In this document: positions 11,177 through 22,010 of the stretch, piece after piece
Layout of the letters: the number at the start of each line of letters is the position of its first letter
Position numbering within the stretch: the first letter of the stretch is position 1
From: Caenorhabditis remanei
Taxonomy: Eukaryota > Nematoda > Chromadorea > Rhabditida > Rhabditidae
Direction of reading: 5' to 3'
NCBI RefSeq assembly: GCF_010183535.1
Contig: NC_071331.1
Location: forward strand, 23,746,001 to 23,810,000
Length of the DNA: 64,000 nucleotides
The notes under the pieces: model-generated
Seen by the model: only the letters and a program-made list of their open reading frames with translations
The model's database searches: none
What the model was told of the DNA's origin: nothing
Position numbers and translations under genes: made by a program

Positions 11177-11197
11177 TTAGAACGTTTTTTTTAATCA
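11177..11197 (-). ncRNA. predicted 21U-RNA
   Basis: The 21 nt begin with T at 11197 on the minus strand, 39 nt past the core at 11236-11243, with a matching YRNT. This is predicted from motif spacing only. Confidence 0.5.
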
Positions 11198-12568
11198 TTA
11201 CCAGCTATAACTAACAAAGAGACACAATTTATTTTTGAAACAGTAATTCTCTCATTGTGTTGCTGACAACGACTTACGGTCACCGGAATAAATCGAAATT
11301 GATTTTGAGAAACAATTATTCTGAAACAGTAAAAAATTGAGAACGGCACGCTTCTTACAATCTACCGAAACCGAAGAAAATAGTGTGCGAAATTGAGAGA
11401 CGCGGAGAAAAAAAGACATTTCTCAAAGAGATTCCGGTGGAGCGCAGTTGTTAGAACTGTGCCGAGCTAATAGCCTCCAAAAAAGATGTCTGTCACTGTC
11501 AACATTTGAAACAGTGAAATAAATCAACTTTTTTTACTGTTTCGAATAATAATTGAAGTTTTCTTATATAGAAATACTTCTAGTGGTTGATCGTATAATT
11601 ATGACTTACAGAGCTGGAATCAAGATGCTTGGAAAATTTCGAAAATTTCAATCTAATTATGAAAGTATTGTTCAATAACTTTTTAATTAGTCTTTTTTTT
11701 CAGAAACAGTTTATTATTAGCATATTATTATCACTGATTATAGCATTATGATCAAAAGGTTCAAAAAATTATAGAAATTTCGGCTCTTTATGATTTAACG
11801 GGGGTTTTAAGAATAAACGGGGGTTTTCGACAAATTCTATTTACTTATACTAAGAAAACCCCAAAATGGTGTGAAATGACTACAGTCCCTCCATTATACA
11901 TTTTTTTCTTTTTTTTTCATTATACATTTTTTTTCACAAACCAGGCATTCTGTTGAGTTAGAATTTATGAGTAGTCTCAGCTCCATCTCTTTTTCTCGTA
12001 GCTGTCATTCGACGTCTTCCTTTTTCATCAGACGTAGAGGACAGGTGTGGAATGCGTGTAGGAGGGACGTACATTCATAACATCTCCCTGTGGTGACACA
12101 GTATCTCATGAGTACATCTTTATTCACTGTGCAGGCGAAGAGAGGATGTCTGCCTTCGCAGAATTCGCACGTGACTAAGGAAATTAAGTAAAAACGAAAG
12201 AGAAGTGAAGGAAACTAACTATGATTAGAGAATCCTGAAAGTAAAGAAAGTAAACGAGGAATAGTTTGCGATTATAATTATTTTTAAAGTGAAAAAAAAG
12301 TACGTGTGGTGATTTGCGATATTAAAACCACAGAATTTTATACAAGTTTTAGGCCAGTCATTTGCCACGTTGTTGTGGACTTTCTTTAGTCCCTAATGAA
12401 AGCGAGGAGTGGGGAAATTACACAGAAAGATAAGAATAATTAACTTAATATAATTAAAAGGAAAAAACATATTAATTTAGAGAAAAAGGAAACAAAAAGG
12501 GAGAGGTGAAAAGAGTCCGTCGTCATTCCAACTGATTCGAAAACCAACTCTCCGTCTCTTCCCTTACT

Positions 12569-12985
12569 ATGTTCCTATTCTTATTTCCGCTTTGCCTTTT
12601 TATTTCTGTACTCTCTTGGACATCTCTAACTGAGAGATATTTTGAGGTCAAGGTGGGAAAATCGTACTCATTTAAACGTAAGGCACTGTGCGGAGTCCCA
12701 CAAGGATCAGTTCTATCGCCCATTCTCTTCGGTATATTTGTCAAAGATGTCCCAAAAACTTTACCAGCTGGAGTCAAATGCCGTCAGTTTGCGGACAACC
12801 TAAAAATGTATGCCTCTTTCTCTAACTCAGATTCTAGTAACTCTCTTCCTAATTGTCTCCAATTAGCTATAGACTCTGTAATTCTATGGTCAAAAAAAGC
12901 AAAATTAGATTTGAACAATAGTAAAACCGAATGTATTACTCTAGGCAATATAAGAAGCTATGAATACCTACACTATAGAAGGTAA
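12569..12985 (+). pseudogene. non-LTR retrotransposon RT fragment
   Basis: The frame has the reverse-transcriptase signature GVPQGSVLSPILF, followed about 25 residues later by QFADN where an active enzyme has FADD. It continues with a block like the CR1/RTE-type 'W-S-x-x-x-x-L-x-L-N-x-x-K-T' sequence. Only this central piece remains: no endonuclease and no C-terminal part follow, and the frame ends in stops. The loss of the second Asp of the catalytic pair and the truncation mark it as dead. Confidence 0.85.
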
Positions 12986-13134
12986 TATTAATTGTCAGAA
13001 ACCGTTAATTAGAGATCTTGGATTCCTGATAAGCCCCAAACTGGTTTCAGTGAACATTGGCACAAGGCCACCAACTCAGCAAAATTCCATGTCTCCCAAA
13101 TATTTACGAGCTACAGTAGTAACGATTCAAAAAT

Positions 13135-14160
13135 CATGATTTAATTGAGCTAAAACTGGAGCTTCTGAGTCGGGAACCGACCCAGAAGAAGTCGAGTCAC
13201 TAGGGATAGCCCTAGTCCAAAGCTATGTTCCGATTATCGACAAAAAGAAAGGTATCATAGCCGACCTTTTTCGTATTTTTACGGACTACACTGTATCTCA
13301 TGAATTGAACGTAAGCGTTCCAGCTTCTCCAGAAGACATTTTTTTAGGAGATGGAACGCTCCTTCGAGGAGTCCACCCTCCAAGAAGAAGAAAACGAGGT
13401 ATCACCACCTCGCATTACTGTATCATCCACCCATGTCATTAGCCCACCACCTAACAATACCAACCCAATCACAAGTGCTGAATCAACCAGCCCCGAGGAA
13501 AATAACTCGGTTCACTCTCTACCAAATCAAATACCAGAAACCCCGATTCTTACGAATACGGGAGGAACATCCAACCAAGGAGTCAACAGGGCACCTGAAA
13601 AAAGCTCAGAACCTTTTTTGAATACTAACTTCCGAAACCCAAGAGTACAACAATTCTTCGATAACACACACATAACACCAACAACTATAGTAATCAACAA
13701 GCACGAAACAAGCCAAGATATCCAACTAACGAAAACTCTGAACAACCTGAACATTCGGCATACAGAGGAAACTCTCAAGATGCCCGTAATGCGCAGAATC
13801 TAGAAACCAATCTGGAACGTTCGAGAAGTCATAACAATGAGTCCTTCTCAAATCAACAACGGTTCCTTCAAACTTATCCACGCTTCCCAAGTGAGTCCAA
13901 CCACCAATTAGACTTGGAGGTGAACAGCAACATCAAAAACGCCATAAGACAACAGAGACCAACTACATGAGAACTCTGCGAAGGCAGACATCCTCTCTTC
14001 GCCTGCACAGTGAATAAGGATGTACTCCTGAGATACTGTGTCACCACAGGGAGATGTTATGAATGTACGTCCCTCCTACACGCATTCCACAACTGTCCTC
14101 TACGTCTGATGAAAAAGGAAGACGTCGAATGACAGCTACGAGAAAAAGAGATGGAGCTGA
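13135..14160 (+). pseudogene. gag/ORF1-like remnant with zinc knuckle
   Basis: A frame at 13145-13438 and an overlapping, shifted 150-codon frame at 13351-13803 (Pro/Asn/Thr-rich) lead toward a Cys/His stretch in the right arm (about 13975-14160). The spacing there (CEG..HPLFAC...C..CTS..HAFHNC) is like the zinc knuckles of BEL/Pao gag or non-LTR ORF1 proteins. Stops and at least one frame change interrupt it. The family assignment is inference. Confidence 0.6.
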
Positions 14161-14449
14161 GACTACTCATAAATTCTAACTCAACAGAATGCCTGGTTTG
14201 TGAAAAAAAATGTATAATGAAAAAACATGTATAATGGGGGGACTGTAGTCATTTCTGACCATTTTGGGGTTTTCTTAGTATAAGTAAATAGAACTTGTCG
14301 AAAACTCCCGTTTATTCTCAAAACCCCCGTTTATTCTGAAAACCCCTGTTTATTCTGAAAACCCCCGTCTATTCTTAAAACCCCCGTCTATTTTTAAAAC
14401 CCCCGTTAATTTTTAAAACCCCCGTTAAATCATAAAGAGCCGAAATTTC

Positions 14450-14970
14450 AAACTTGTCCGAAACAGAAACTTTTTTCTGTATTTGGGAAACGGTTTTATA
14501 TTGGCTTTGTTGGTACATACAATATTAATATTTCACACTGAAACATTGCCAAAAATGTTTTCTAAAACAGTAAAAATCACTGTTTTAAGTGTTAGTTTAC
14601 AAACTATTAAAAATGTAAGTGATTCAATGTTCCGTTCGGATTAAATTGCCCCTAGACACATAAAACATTTACAATTTTGGAGTTTTAGGAACAAGGCAAA
14701 CGCGCTCTACTGAACAATGTGTTTTAGAAAAATTGAAATTTTAGGCTAATATATAAAAGAATATCTGCTCTTGCAACAAAATTTTGTGAAAGCAACTTCA
14801 ATAATTTTTTTGTTGCTTCAACCGTGTACTCCTCTCGGATAAGTCGATTTTGAGGTTTTCCAAAATTCAGAAATACGGATGTTACCAATTCTAAAATATT
14901 AATGTTTTAATTATCACATTTCATTTTTACCATCGAGCATGTGAACATTTTCAAATGAAATCCCAATTAA
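14450..14970. other. AT-rich spacer, nothing recognised
   Basis: Only near-matches to the piRNA core occur (CGAAACAG, AAAACAGTAAAA, CACTGTTTTA); no exact core, gene or repeat was seen. A TTTATT at 14973-14978, just past the right edge, is a good minus-strand poly(A) signal (AATAAA) for the next gene. Confidence 0.5.
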
Positions 14971-15007
14971 ACTTTATTCATTTGAATAATACCCCAACAA
15001 AATCAAA

Positions 15008-15979
15008 TCACAAATATTTAGTCGCGTCGAAATCCTTATCAAAATTCTCCGCATACTCCTTATCCTTCTTAACAATCGACACCATCTCCAAGTTATCCCT
15101 ATTCGAATACGCCGTGCTCATTATTTTTTTCTTATCCTCAGCACTGCATTCAGTATGTTCCAGAAGGTCTCCAATACATTCAACCACTTTTTCATTGTAA
15201 GCCACGCCCACTGGATACCTGGCCCGAGCTCCGGGTGTCAAGCACTGCTGGAATTCCGATAGTCGGCCAGCCTAAAACCGAAATTTTCTTAAAAAATTGA
15301 ATTCAAATAGTTACAGTATATCTTTTCGACACAATCCGTCACTCCTCCGCTCAACTGCTCCTTTGTGAATAACATCTGGTCAAATTGGAATTTGGTCAAC
15401 TTCTTCATCCCTTTACACTTTCAATACAACCCATTGTATTCTTCAAGTTTCCGTAGAAATCGAAATCTTTTTGAGTTGTTTTCTGAAAATAATCCAAAAT
15501 CCAAATATAACTTTGTCAAAATTCGGAAAAAAAACTTTAAATTGTTCGTTTCACTAGATTCAGCTCACTGGGAGCTTTGAGAAAAGTACCCATTTTGGGT
15601 CTCACCACGAAAACTACAGTAATCCGCGTTTTCATGTCGAGACCCAATATTGACGGAATGTGAGCTTGTGGGTACTTTTTTGAAAGCTCTCAGTGAGCTG
15701 AATCCAGTGATACAAACATTTTTATTTTTATCCAAAATTTGACGAAGTTTCGAAAATTCTCAAAAGTAACTGCTATAACTTTGTAATTTCTGGGTGCTTT
15801 TTGTTAATTTTTGATGTTTCCAATCCACAAAACGCGTCTCAACTCACATTCTTCCACCACTCGTCAAAACAGTCCGCCCATCTTTTCTCCTCCGATTTGC
15901 AGACGTCCTCTTCAGTTAAAAAACGACACGTGGCAATACTCAGAAGCATCAGAAGAAGAATTGAAAGAGATTTCAGCAT
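15008..15979 (-). CDS. small secreted cysteine-containing protein (unknown)
   Basis: Minus-strand gene with three likely exons: 15979-15848, 15417-15315 and 15271-15008. Exon 1 starts with a clear signal peptide (MLKSLSILLLMLLSIATC) and ends at a good GTGAGT donor. Exons 2 and 3 continue a charged, Cys-spaced secreted domain (cysteines at about residues 18, 27, 37 and 45, and several later). This is loosely like the nematode DUF19/T20D4.11-like secreted proteins, which I offer only as a possibility. It ends FDATKYL. Two oddities: the exon 2 acceptor is a poor ATTGAAAG, and the best exon 2 donor (ACT/GTAACT) leaves one base too many, so exon 3's long open frame is not reached in phase. Either a different donor is used (GGA/GTGACG would fit the frame), or there is a one-base error or a recent frameshift. 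A MITE (15557-15709) lies in intron 1. Confidence 0.6.
15557..15709. mobile_element. palindromic MITE (CAGCTCACTGAGAGCTTTC), copy 1
   Basis: Inverted ends GATTCAGCTCACTG...GAGCT / AGCTCTCAGTGAGCTGAATC enclose AAAGTACCCA and a CACCACGAAAACTACAGTA core. The same family lies at 40747-40920 and 47338-47485, both in introns of the Argonaute gene. Confidence 0.85.
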
Positions 15980-16575
15980 TCTCACTGAAGGTTGTTTGGC
16001 TTTTGTGAGAATGGAGCACTTTTATAGGAATATAAACATAACAAATAGCATCATCTGAAAAAATATATATGCGGATGACAACATTTATTTTATTTTTAGA
16101 GATAAATATCTAACAAAGAGTTTAAAACAATACACAATAGTAAACCAATAAAAATGAATTTTATTAATGGTGATGTTGAAGCAGTTACTACTAATGATAT
16201 CTTTGCATAATCAACAATGTTATTTCACCGAAACAGAACTTAATTGTTAATTATCTAATAGAAAAATTGTATATCATTTACTCAGCTAATCTTATTTTGT
16301 TTGACATCATTTACTGAAACTAAAACACAATTTGCTCAGCAATTACTGTTTCCGCCTTTCAAAATTACGTAAATTGCAAATAATCTTGTTTCCAATTCTA
16401 CAGTAACCAAGGAATCTAACTATAATAATATTATAAAACATTTTCAAAATTCAAGAAAGATTTTTTCTGTTTCAAGCTATTTCTAAACTGTAATCATACA
16501 ATTACTTTCGATTTGAACACTATACATAGACGATACGACCAACCCCAGAATTTTAAGAACAAGCTGATCTGAAAC

Positions 16576-16852
16576 TACCGTAAATACTGTATTATAACGG
16601 CACCTGTAATAGAACGGCACCTGTATTATAACGGCACCCCATCTATACTCAGAATTCATGAATATGAATATCTCCGTGTTTTTTTCTGGTTTCTGATTAG
16701 AAGCAGCGTGATTGATAACGTCTTGATCAGCGAAAAGAATGTCCAAAAAAGATTTTTCGTTCAAATTTAATGAGTTTTTAAAACCTCAAAATTTCTCTGG
16801 GAGGCAGTTGAAAAATATAACGGCATGCCGTTATAATACAGTATTTACGGTA
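16576..16852. mobile_element. mariner-type MITE (TACCGTAAATACTGTATTA ends), copy 1
   Basis: Ends TACCGTAAATACTGTATTAT / TAATACAGTATTTACGGTA are inverted and open with TA, as expected if TA is the target. Inside are three tandem AACGGCACC units and ATCTATACTCAGAATTCATGAATATG. A second copy is at 60634-60908. No transposase. Confidence 0.85.
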
Positions 16853-17704
16853 TCTGGTCGTCCCAACCATTATTCAGAGCTATAACTTAAATTTTTTGAT
16901 ATCGATAAAAATGGGTGCAACAATATATCAAAATTATTCATTTTTAAATGTATGAACATATAATTTTTGAAACAGGGAAAATTGTTTTGATTGATCTGGG
17001 TGATTTCAAAAACTGTTTTGCATTCCCGAAACAGTGAAAAATGTTCTTGTAAAATTTGGTAGAAGTTCTCAAATCCACTAACGATACAGCCTCGGTTTCT
17101 AAAACCAATTAATTATAAGCAAAATACTGACAATTAAAAAAAAATTTAATTCTCAAACTGTGGTTCACTCGAAAAAAAGATATCATATGTACAGAATCAA
17201 AATAATCAGAAGATGTATTTGAAACAGTTAATTTTATGTTTTTTTTCCAAAAATACTGTTTTAAAACGTATGTACAAAATATTTCGATCGGATTCACGTT
17301 TTTTAAAACCTTTGTTAAACGAAAGATAGCCACATTCGAGTTTAAAAGCTTATTCATCTGAAATTTTTAAAACAGTAACAGTTTTAAAAAGATTTTGAAA
17401 AATTGCTTGATTTAATATTCCAGTCTTGTTCGGTTTCTGACTAAAGTCAGGGTTTCTAAGACTGGATTGCAAATGTTCACCGTTTCAAAAAATTATTAAA
17501 GGTTTTTTTTTCTTTTTTGTTATTTGGTTTTCATTAATTTATTACAATTATGCCTGGAATTATGTATTCATAAAGTTTCTTATTGAAACAGTAATAATTT
17601 TCTATTCCACAGCGTTTTCAACTTGTTATAATAATCTATAAAATTTATATGAATTGAAAAATTCTGTAACAGTATATACAAATTTATTTTAGTAAATGAT
17701 GTGA

Positions 17705-18239
17705 CCAGGCTTGGTCGGAGAAAAATTTTCGGAGAATCGGAGAATCGAAATTTTCTCCAAAAAAAAAAGTCGGAGAATCGGATATCCGACTTTTTCTCCG
17801 AAAAAAAAAGTCGGAGATTCGGATATCCGAAATTTTCTCCGACTTTTTTTCTCGGAGAATCGGAGAATTTCGGATAATTTCGGCGAATCCAAAAATGCTC
17901 CCAAAAATGCTTCTAAAACGGATTTTCTGTTGCGTTTTTCAGAATTCACCTTTCTAAAACATGTTTTATCATCATTAAAAGCGTTTACCAGTAGAAATGT
18001 CACCAAAACAGGGTTTTGAGTGTCGTCGTCTCCGGTATTCTCCGAAATTCTCCGACTTTTTTTTCGGAGAATCGGAGAATTTCGGATAATTTCTCCGAAA
18101 TGAAAAGTCGGAGAATTATCCGACGGATAATTTCTCTGAAAAAAAAAGTCGGAGAATTATCCGTCGGAGAAATTCTCCGAAAAAAGTCGGAGAATCGGAG
18201 AATCGGATTATCCGATTCTCCGACTCCGACCAAGCCTGG
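17705..18239. mobile_element. MITE of TCGGAGAAT repeats, 6-bp TSD
   Basis: Inverted ends CCAGGCTTGGTCGGAG / CTCCGACCAAGCCTGG are flanked by ATGTGA on both sides (17699-17704 and 18240-18245). The arms consist of many TCGGAGAATCGGATATCCGA-like units, so almost the whole element can fold back. The apparent long open frames on both strands are repeat artefacts. Confidence 0.88.
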
Positions 18240-19540
18240 ATGTGACTTAAAAATGTACGAAATTTTTCGGCACGATGATAACTTACTTTATGAAAACTTA
18301 ACCAATGTAAAACATTTCAGCACTAATTCAGTAGTATATCTGAAACAGTAAAAATTCGGTACATAAATTTATGTGATTGACTGAAATTCTTATAAACATT
18401 TAAAACAGTATTTTGAAACAGAAACAATGAAAAAGTTAAAGACAAAATGCGCACCAATCTCCCTTTCTCAGTTGACCGTAAAAAACTGTCCTGTTTCAGA
18501 GTTCTCAGGAAAAAAACGGATTTGAATCCAAAAATTGTTTGATAATTGCAAGTTGCTTTAATATCATTTAAGTTTTTTGTTTGTTAAAAATATTATTAAT
18601 TTGTTTGGTATTTGGTTCAGGATTTTTATAGACATGACTTTATTAAATTTCAGAGTCCTACAACTGATACTCATAAGAATTCTCGGCTACTAGTTATAGT
18701 AGTTTTATAAATGCTGAGCTCGACTAATAAGAATTCAGCTTCTCTTATCTAAATTGATATGAGAAAAGAAAATGTACTGTTCCAACTCCGCAACATTCGA
18801 ATGACGGAATTATGGAAACCTGATAAGATGAGAGCGGTCCCTTGGATAACATAAATTTTCGAAGAAAGCGCTATTTCCAAAATTTGATGTTTCACTAAAA
18901 GTATATGAAACTGAGTAGAATGCTCTGAGTGTTAGAATTGAAGAGTTCGCTTTCTTTAACAGGTCACACTGAAAACTTACTTACTGTTTCATAATTCATA
19001 GATAATTAAGCACTCAAACTGAATTTGCTTAGTTCGTTTATCACATTTGACCGTTACAATAAATTCTAAAAAATAGTTAGGCCTGTCATAATGTAACGTG
19101 CAAAATCTAGTACCGTTGTAGTTTACTAGAACGAATTCTAAAAAAAAGTGAATTCTTGTAGAAATCTATCAACAAAAAAATGACGTAGATTTTTTGGATT
19201 CAAGAATTTCGGCTGAAACAGTACCTTTTTTATTTAAAAATTAATTTTGTTTATTCGTATAATTAAATTTTTATGCAACACTGATTGAAAGAGTAATGAA
19301 TTTCGGAATGATCCCATTAACACTGACAAGGGAAGTACTCGAAGTGTCCTCTCTCAAACAACTCAAGAATTTGGCCCCTGGTACTTTCGAGGCTGTAGAT
19401 TCCGAATCTGAAATAAAATTCTGCTAAATGTCTCTGTGAACCAAGTTATGAGCCGTCAAACTTTCCCTATGATTAAGCATTTTTTGCGTGACACGCGGTC
19501 TGCCGGAATGTCTACCCGAACATATCCTCCAATTTTCCAA

Positions 19541-19612
19541 TCATCGGTGGTTCAGGGGTTGTGGGCGCGTCTTGTAGTCGAAAGGCTGTGGGTTCGTCTC
19601 CCTTGCAATGCA
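19541..19612 (+). pseudogene. tRNA-like sequence (left arm)
   Basis: TCATCGGTGGTTCAGGGG resembles the 5' part of tRNA-Gly and includes a box A match (TGGTTCAGGGG). About 40 bases on is GGGTTCGTCTCCC, box B-like with the usual A replaced by T, then a T run after the 3' end. The stems pair poorly, so it is tRNA-derived rather than a functional tRNA. A mirror copy lies at 20253-20323 on the minus strand. Confidence 0.55.
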
Positions 19613-20252
19613 AAATTTTTTTCAATTTTTTATTGCATTTTTGTGGCTCCATATCTGGCTCCCAGATGGTTTTTCAGTAATTTGTTTATGCACTCGGTGA
19701 AGATGTGATCAAAATCAAGCGATTTAGCAAATGAAAGCAACAACTTTTTTTTGAGTCCCAACTCCACTTTTCTCCACCAAGTGACTGCAAAAAATTTTCG
19801 AAAAATTTGTTGAAATTTTTTCTTCAATTACTTGTTTGTTTTCCATTCCATACTTTATTCATGCATTTATGTTCTGCAAGTTTTGTACTATTACGTCAAG
19901 AACTGGAAAATATGGTACATAAGCCACTGGGTTCTATCTATTGAATGGGAAGAAAGCCAAAAAAGTGAGTTTAGCCTACAGGAAGAACAATTCCACTACA
20001 TGAAAAAAGTATGGAATGGAAAACAAACAAGTAATTGAAGAAAAAATTTCAACAAATTTTTCGAAAATTTTTTGCAGTCACTTGGTGGAGAAAAGTGGAG
20101 TTGGGACTCAAAAAAAAAGTTGTTGCTTTCATTTGCTAAATCGCTTGATTTTGATCACATCTTCACCGAGTGCATAAACAAATTACTGAAAAACCATCTG
20201 GGAGCCAGATATGGAGCCACAAAAAATGCAATAAAAAATTGAAAAAAATTTT

Positions 20253-20323
20253 GCATTGCAAGGGAGACGAACCCACAGCCTTTCGACTACAAGACGCGCC
20301 CACAACCCCTGAACCACCGATGA
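20253..20323 (-). pseudogene. tRNA-like sequence (right arm)
   Basis: Inverted copy of the tRNA-like sequence at 19541-19612, in the other arm of the palindrome, with the same box A and box B-like blocks. Confidence 0.55.
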
Positions 20324-20988
20324 TTGGAAAATTGGAGGATATGTTCGGGTAGACATTCCGGCAGACCGCGTGTCACGCAAAAAATGCTTAATCATAGGGA
20401 AAGTTTGACGGCTCATAACTTGGTTCACAGAGACATTTAGCAGAATTTTATTTCAGATTCGGAATCTACAGCCTCGAAAGTACCAGGGGCCAAATTCTTG
20501 AGTTGTTTGAGAGAGGACACTTCGAGTACTTCCCTTGTGAAAACATAATAATTTTTAAAAGTTGAAAATTTTTCGGTTGCAAATGAAGTGCTATGTCACA
20601 ATTATAGACTTGCATGTAATTAAATAATTCTGTTTCATGTGAAACGGCAAAAATTTAATTATCAATTTTTTCGAGATTGCAAACTGCCTAAAACTACATT
20701 GATTGTAATTTAAAAATTGATGTTTCAGCTATTTTACGTATACATTTCGTGATTCGGAAATACGGTTCACACTCTCGTTTTACATTTTAACAAATTTTAA
20801 TGTTTTTTTTCGATTGTTTGCTCATTAATTACATATTAAGGCGCGTAATTGTTAAGACAATTAATACAGAATCCAAAATCCTATAAAAAATATTTTTGTA
20901 GAGTTGTAAGTGTGTTTATTTTAGCTAGGGAGTATTGAATTTCTTGCTTGAAACTGTGAATTGAATTGACAATTCAATTCAGTATTTT

Positions 20989-21335
20989 CAGACTTGTCAA
21001 AAATCGGGCCGGGCCGGGCCGAAATTTATCTTGGCCCGGATTCAAAAATGGGTACCCATTTTTACCAAATTTTTTTTTTGAAATTTTGCGAAAAAAAGAG
21101 TAAAAATGCTTAAATTATCGTACATATTCACATTTTAATTCAATTTTAAATGTTTATTCGAAAACCATACTTTTTTCAAAAAAGTTCAAAAAATTTCCAA
21201 AAAAGTTCAAAAAATTTCCAAGAAAAGTTCAAAAACACAAAATGTTTTGAAAAAATGTTTCAAAACGGGCCGAGCGGGCCGGGCCGTACCGAGATTTTTC
21301 CTGATTTTGGCCCGGCCCGGCCCGTGACAAGTCTG
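20989..21335. mobile_element. hAT-like MITE (GGGCCGGGCCG), perfect 8-bp TSD
   Basis: Inverted ends CAGACTTGTCA / TGACAAGTCTG are followed inward by GGGCCGGGCCGGGCCG and its complement. Both flanks carry AGTATTTT (20981-20988 and 21336-21343). The ends (ACTTGTCA) link it to the elements at 50188-50566, 52699-52956 and 29653-29987. Confidence 0.9.
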
Positions 21336-21834
21336 AGTATTTTCGTCTGGCAGGATTAGACACAAATTTCCTGAGTAAATTATTGGTAGGTGTCCTTCGA
21401 AACTATAATTATTACGCATTCCTTTTCTATGTATGCCTATTTAACAGATCGAATATTGCTTTTTTACCATTCGTTTTTTATTGAACACTGCTGGAACAGT
21501 GAAAATATTTCTGAGTTTCTGAGTTATCAACTATTTCTTTTTTATACAAATCTACAGTGATATGGCATTAGAAGTCCTCGTATGTCATAAAAACCATTTT
21601 CTATTTGTTTATGATGTGAAACGGGTGCTATGAAACAGTACGTTTTAAAATCTCATATTGATTTCAGTTATTTCAGTTTTAGATGTATATGTCTCATATC
21701 TTGAATTATCAATTTTAAACTAATTGAACCCGCATTTTTTCAAAAATCTAAAACAGTAAATTTTCTATTTTTCAGAGTTTTCAGCTTGTAACATAATTGA
21801 CTAGTACTGTCGAAAAAATATAGTTTCCACAAGG

Positions 21835-22010
21835 ATTTTCAAAAAAAATTTCGCGGAGCGGCGCGGTTCTTAATTTGGAAAAAAACAACTGGAATTAGAA
21901 CCGCGCCGCTTATTTAAGATTGCAGTTTAAGCTCCGCCCACAACTTTATGCGCTTGCGTGTTCCAGTCCGCAAAATTTTTTTTGAAAATCCTTGCCGAAA
22001 CTTTATTTTT
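21835..22010. repeat. GC-rich palindrome
   Basis: GCGGAGCGGCGCGGTTCTAA-type sequence and its complement (AGAACCGCGCCGC) flank a short AT-rich centre, with AAGGATTTTCAAAAAAAATTT / AAATTTTTTTTGAAAATCCTT outside. It is a small fold-back repeat, partly shared with about 4090-4170. Confidence 0.65.

Larger units (their letters stand above)
8743..11514 (-). promoter_or_regulatory. 21U-RNA (piRNA) promoter motifs, block B
   Basis: Minus-strand cores start at 8743, 8985, 9582, 9743, 10089, 10723, 10834, 10973, 11236, 11322 and 11507; plus-strand cores at 8797, 10203 and 11109. I followed the 11236 core: on the minus strand a YRNT ends in T at 11197, 39 nt past the core. The block is strongly biased to one strand and shares sequence with block A. 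Confidence 0.85.
11774..14449. mobile_element. fold-back element with retroelement fragments
   Basis: Two long inverted arms (about 11774-12170 and 13975-14449) share outer ends GAAATTTCGGCTCTTTATGA and its complement. The right arm is longer because a CCCCCGTTTATTCTGAAAA-like unit is repeated about six times. Between and within the arms lie broken retroelement frames: RT at 12600-12985 and gag/ORF1-like at 13135-14160. The left arm is an inverted copy of the zinc-knuckle end of the gag-like part. No clear target-site duplication was found. No CTGTTTCA core lies inside, so the insertion may be younger than the surrounding piRNA units. Confidence 0.8.
16467..19221 (-). promoter_or_regulatory. 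21U-RNA (piRNA) promoter motifs, block C
   Basis: Minus-strand cores start at 16978, 17220, 17584, 18341, 18414 and 19214; plus-strand cores at 16467, 18491 and 18984. For the 17584 core the nearest YRNT starts fall 37 or 43 nt past the core, slightly off the usual spacing. Near-match cores (CGAAACAGTG at 17028, AAAACAGTAAC at 17369) look like decayed units. Confidence 0.8.
19322..20541. mobile_element. 1.2-kb palindromic element with tRNA-like arms
   Basis: Two arms of about 530 bp (about 19324-19855 and 20001-20537) are near-perfect inverted copies around a loop of about 145 bp. The ends read ACAAGGGAAGTACTCG / CGAGTACTTCCCTTGT. A protein reading of either arm gives the mirrored open frame, so those frames are not genes. 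The ACAAGGGAAGT end is shared in part with elements near 32720, 34668 and 35170. Confidence 0.88.

Noticed and set aside
17689..18351. Long open frames on both strands (about 77-111 codons)
   Set aside because: They lie inside the TCGGAGAAT repeat element; the frames are a by-product of the repeated unit and its palindrome.
19436..20428. Two matching 80-90-codon frames on opposite strands
   Set aside because: They are the same sequence read from the two arms of the palindrome at 19322-20541 and cover the tRNA-like region; not a protein gene.
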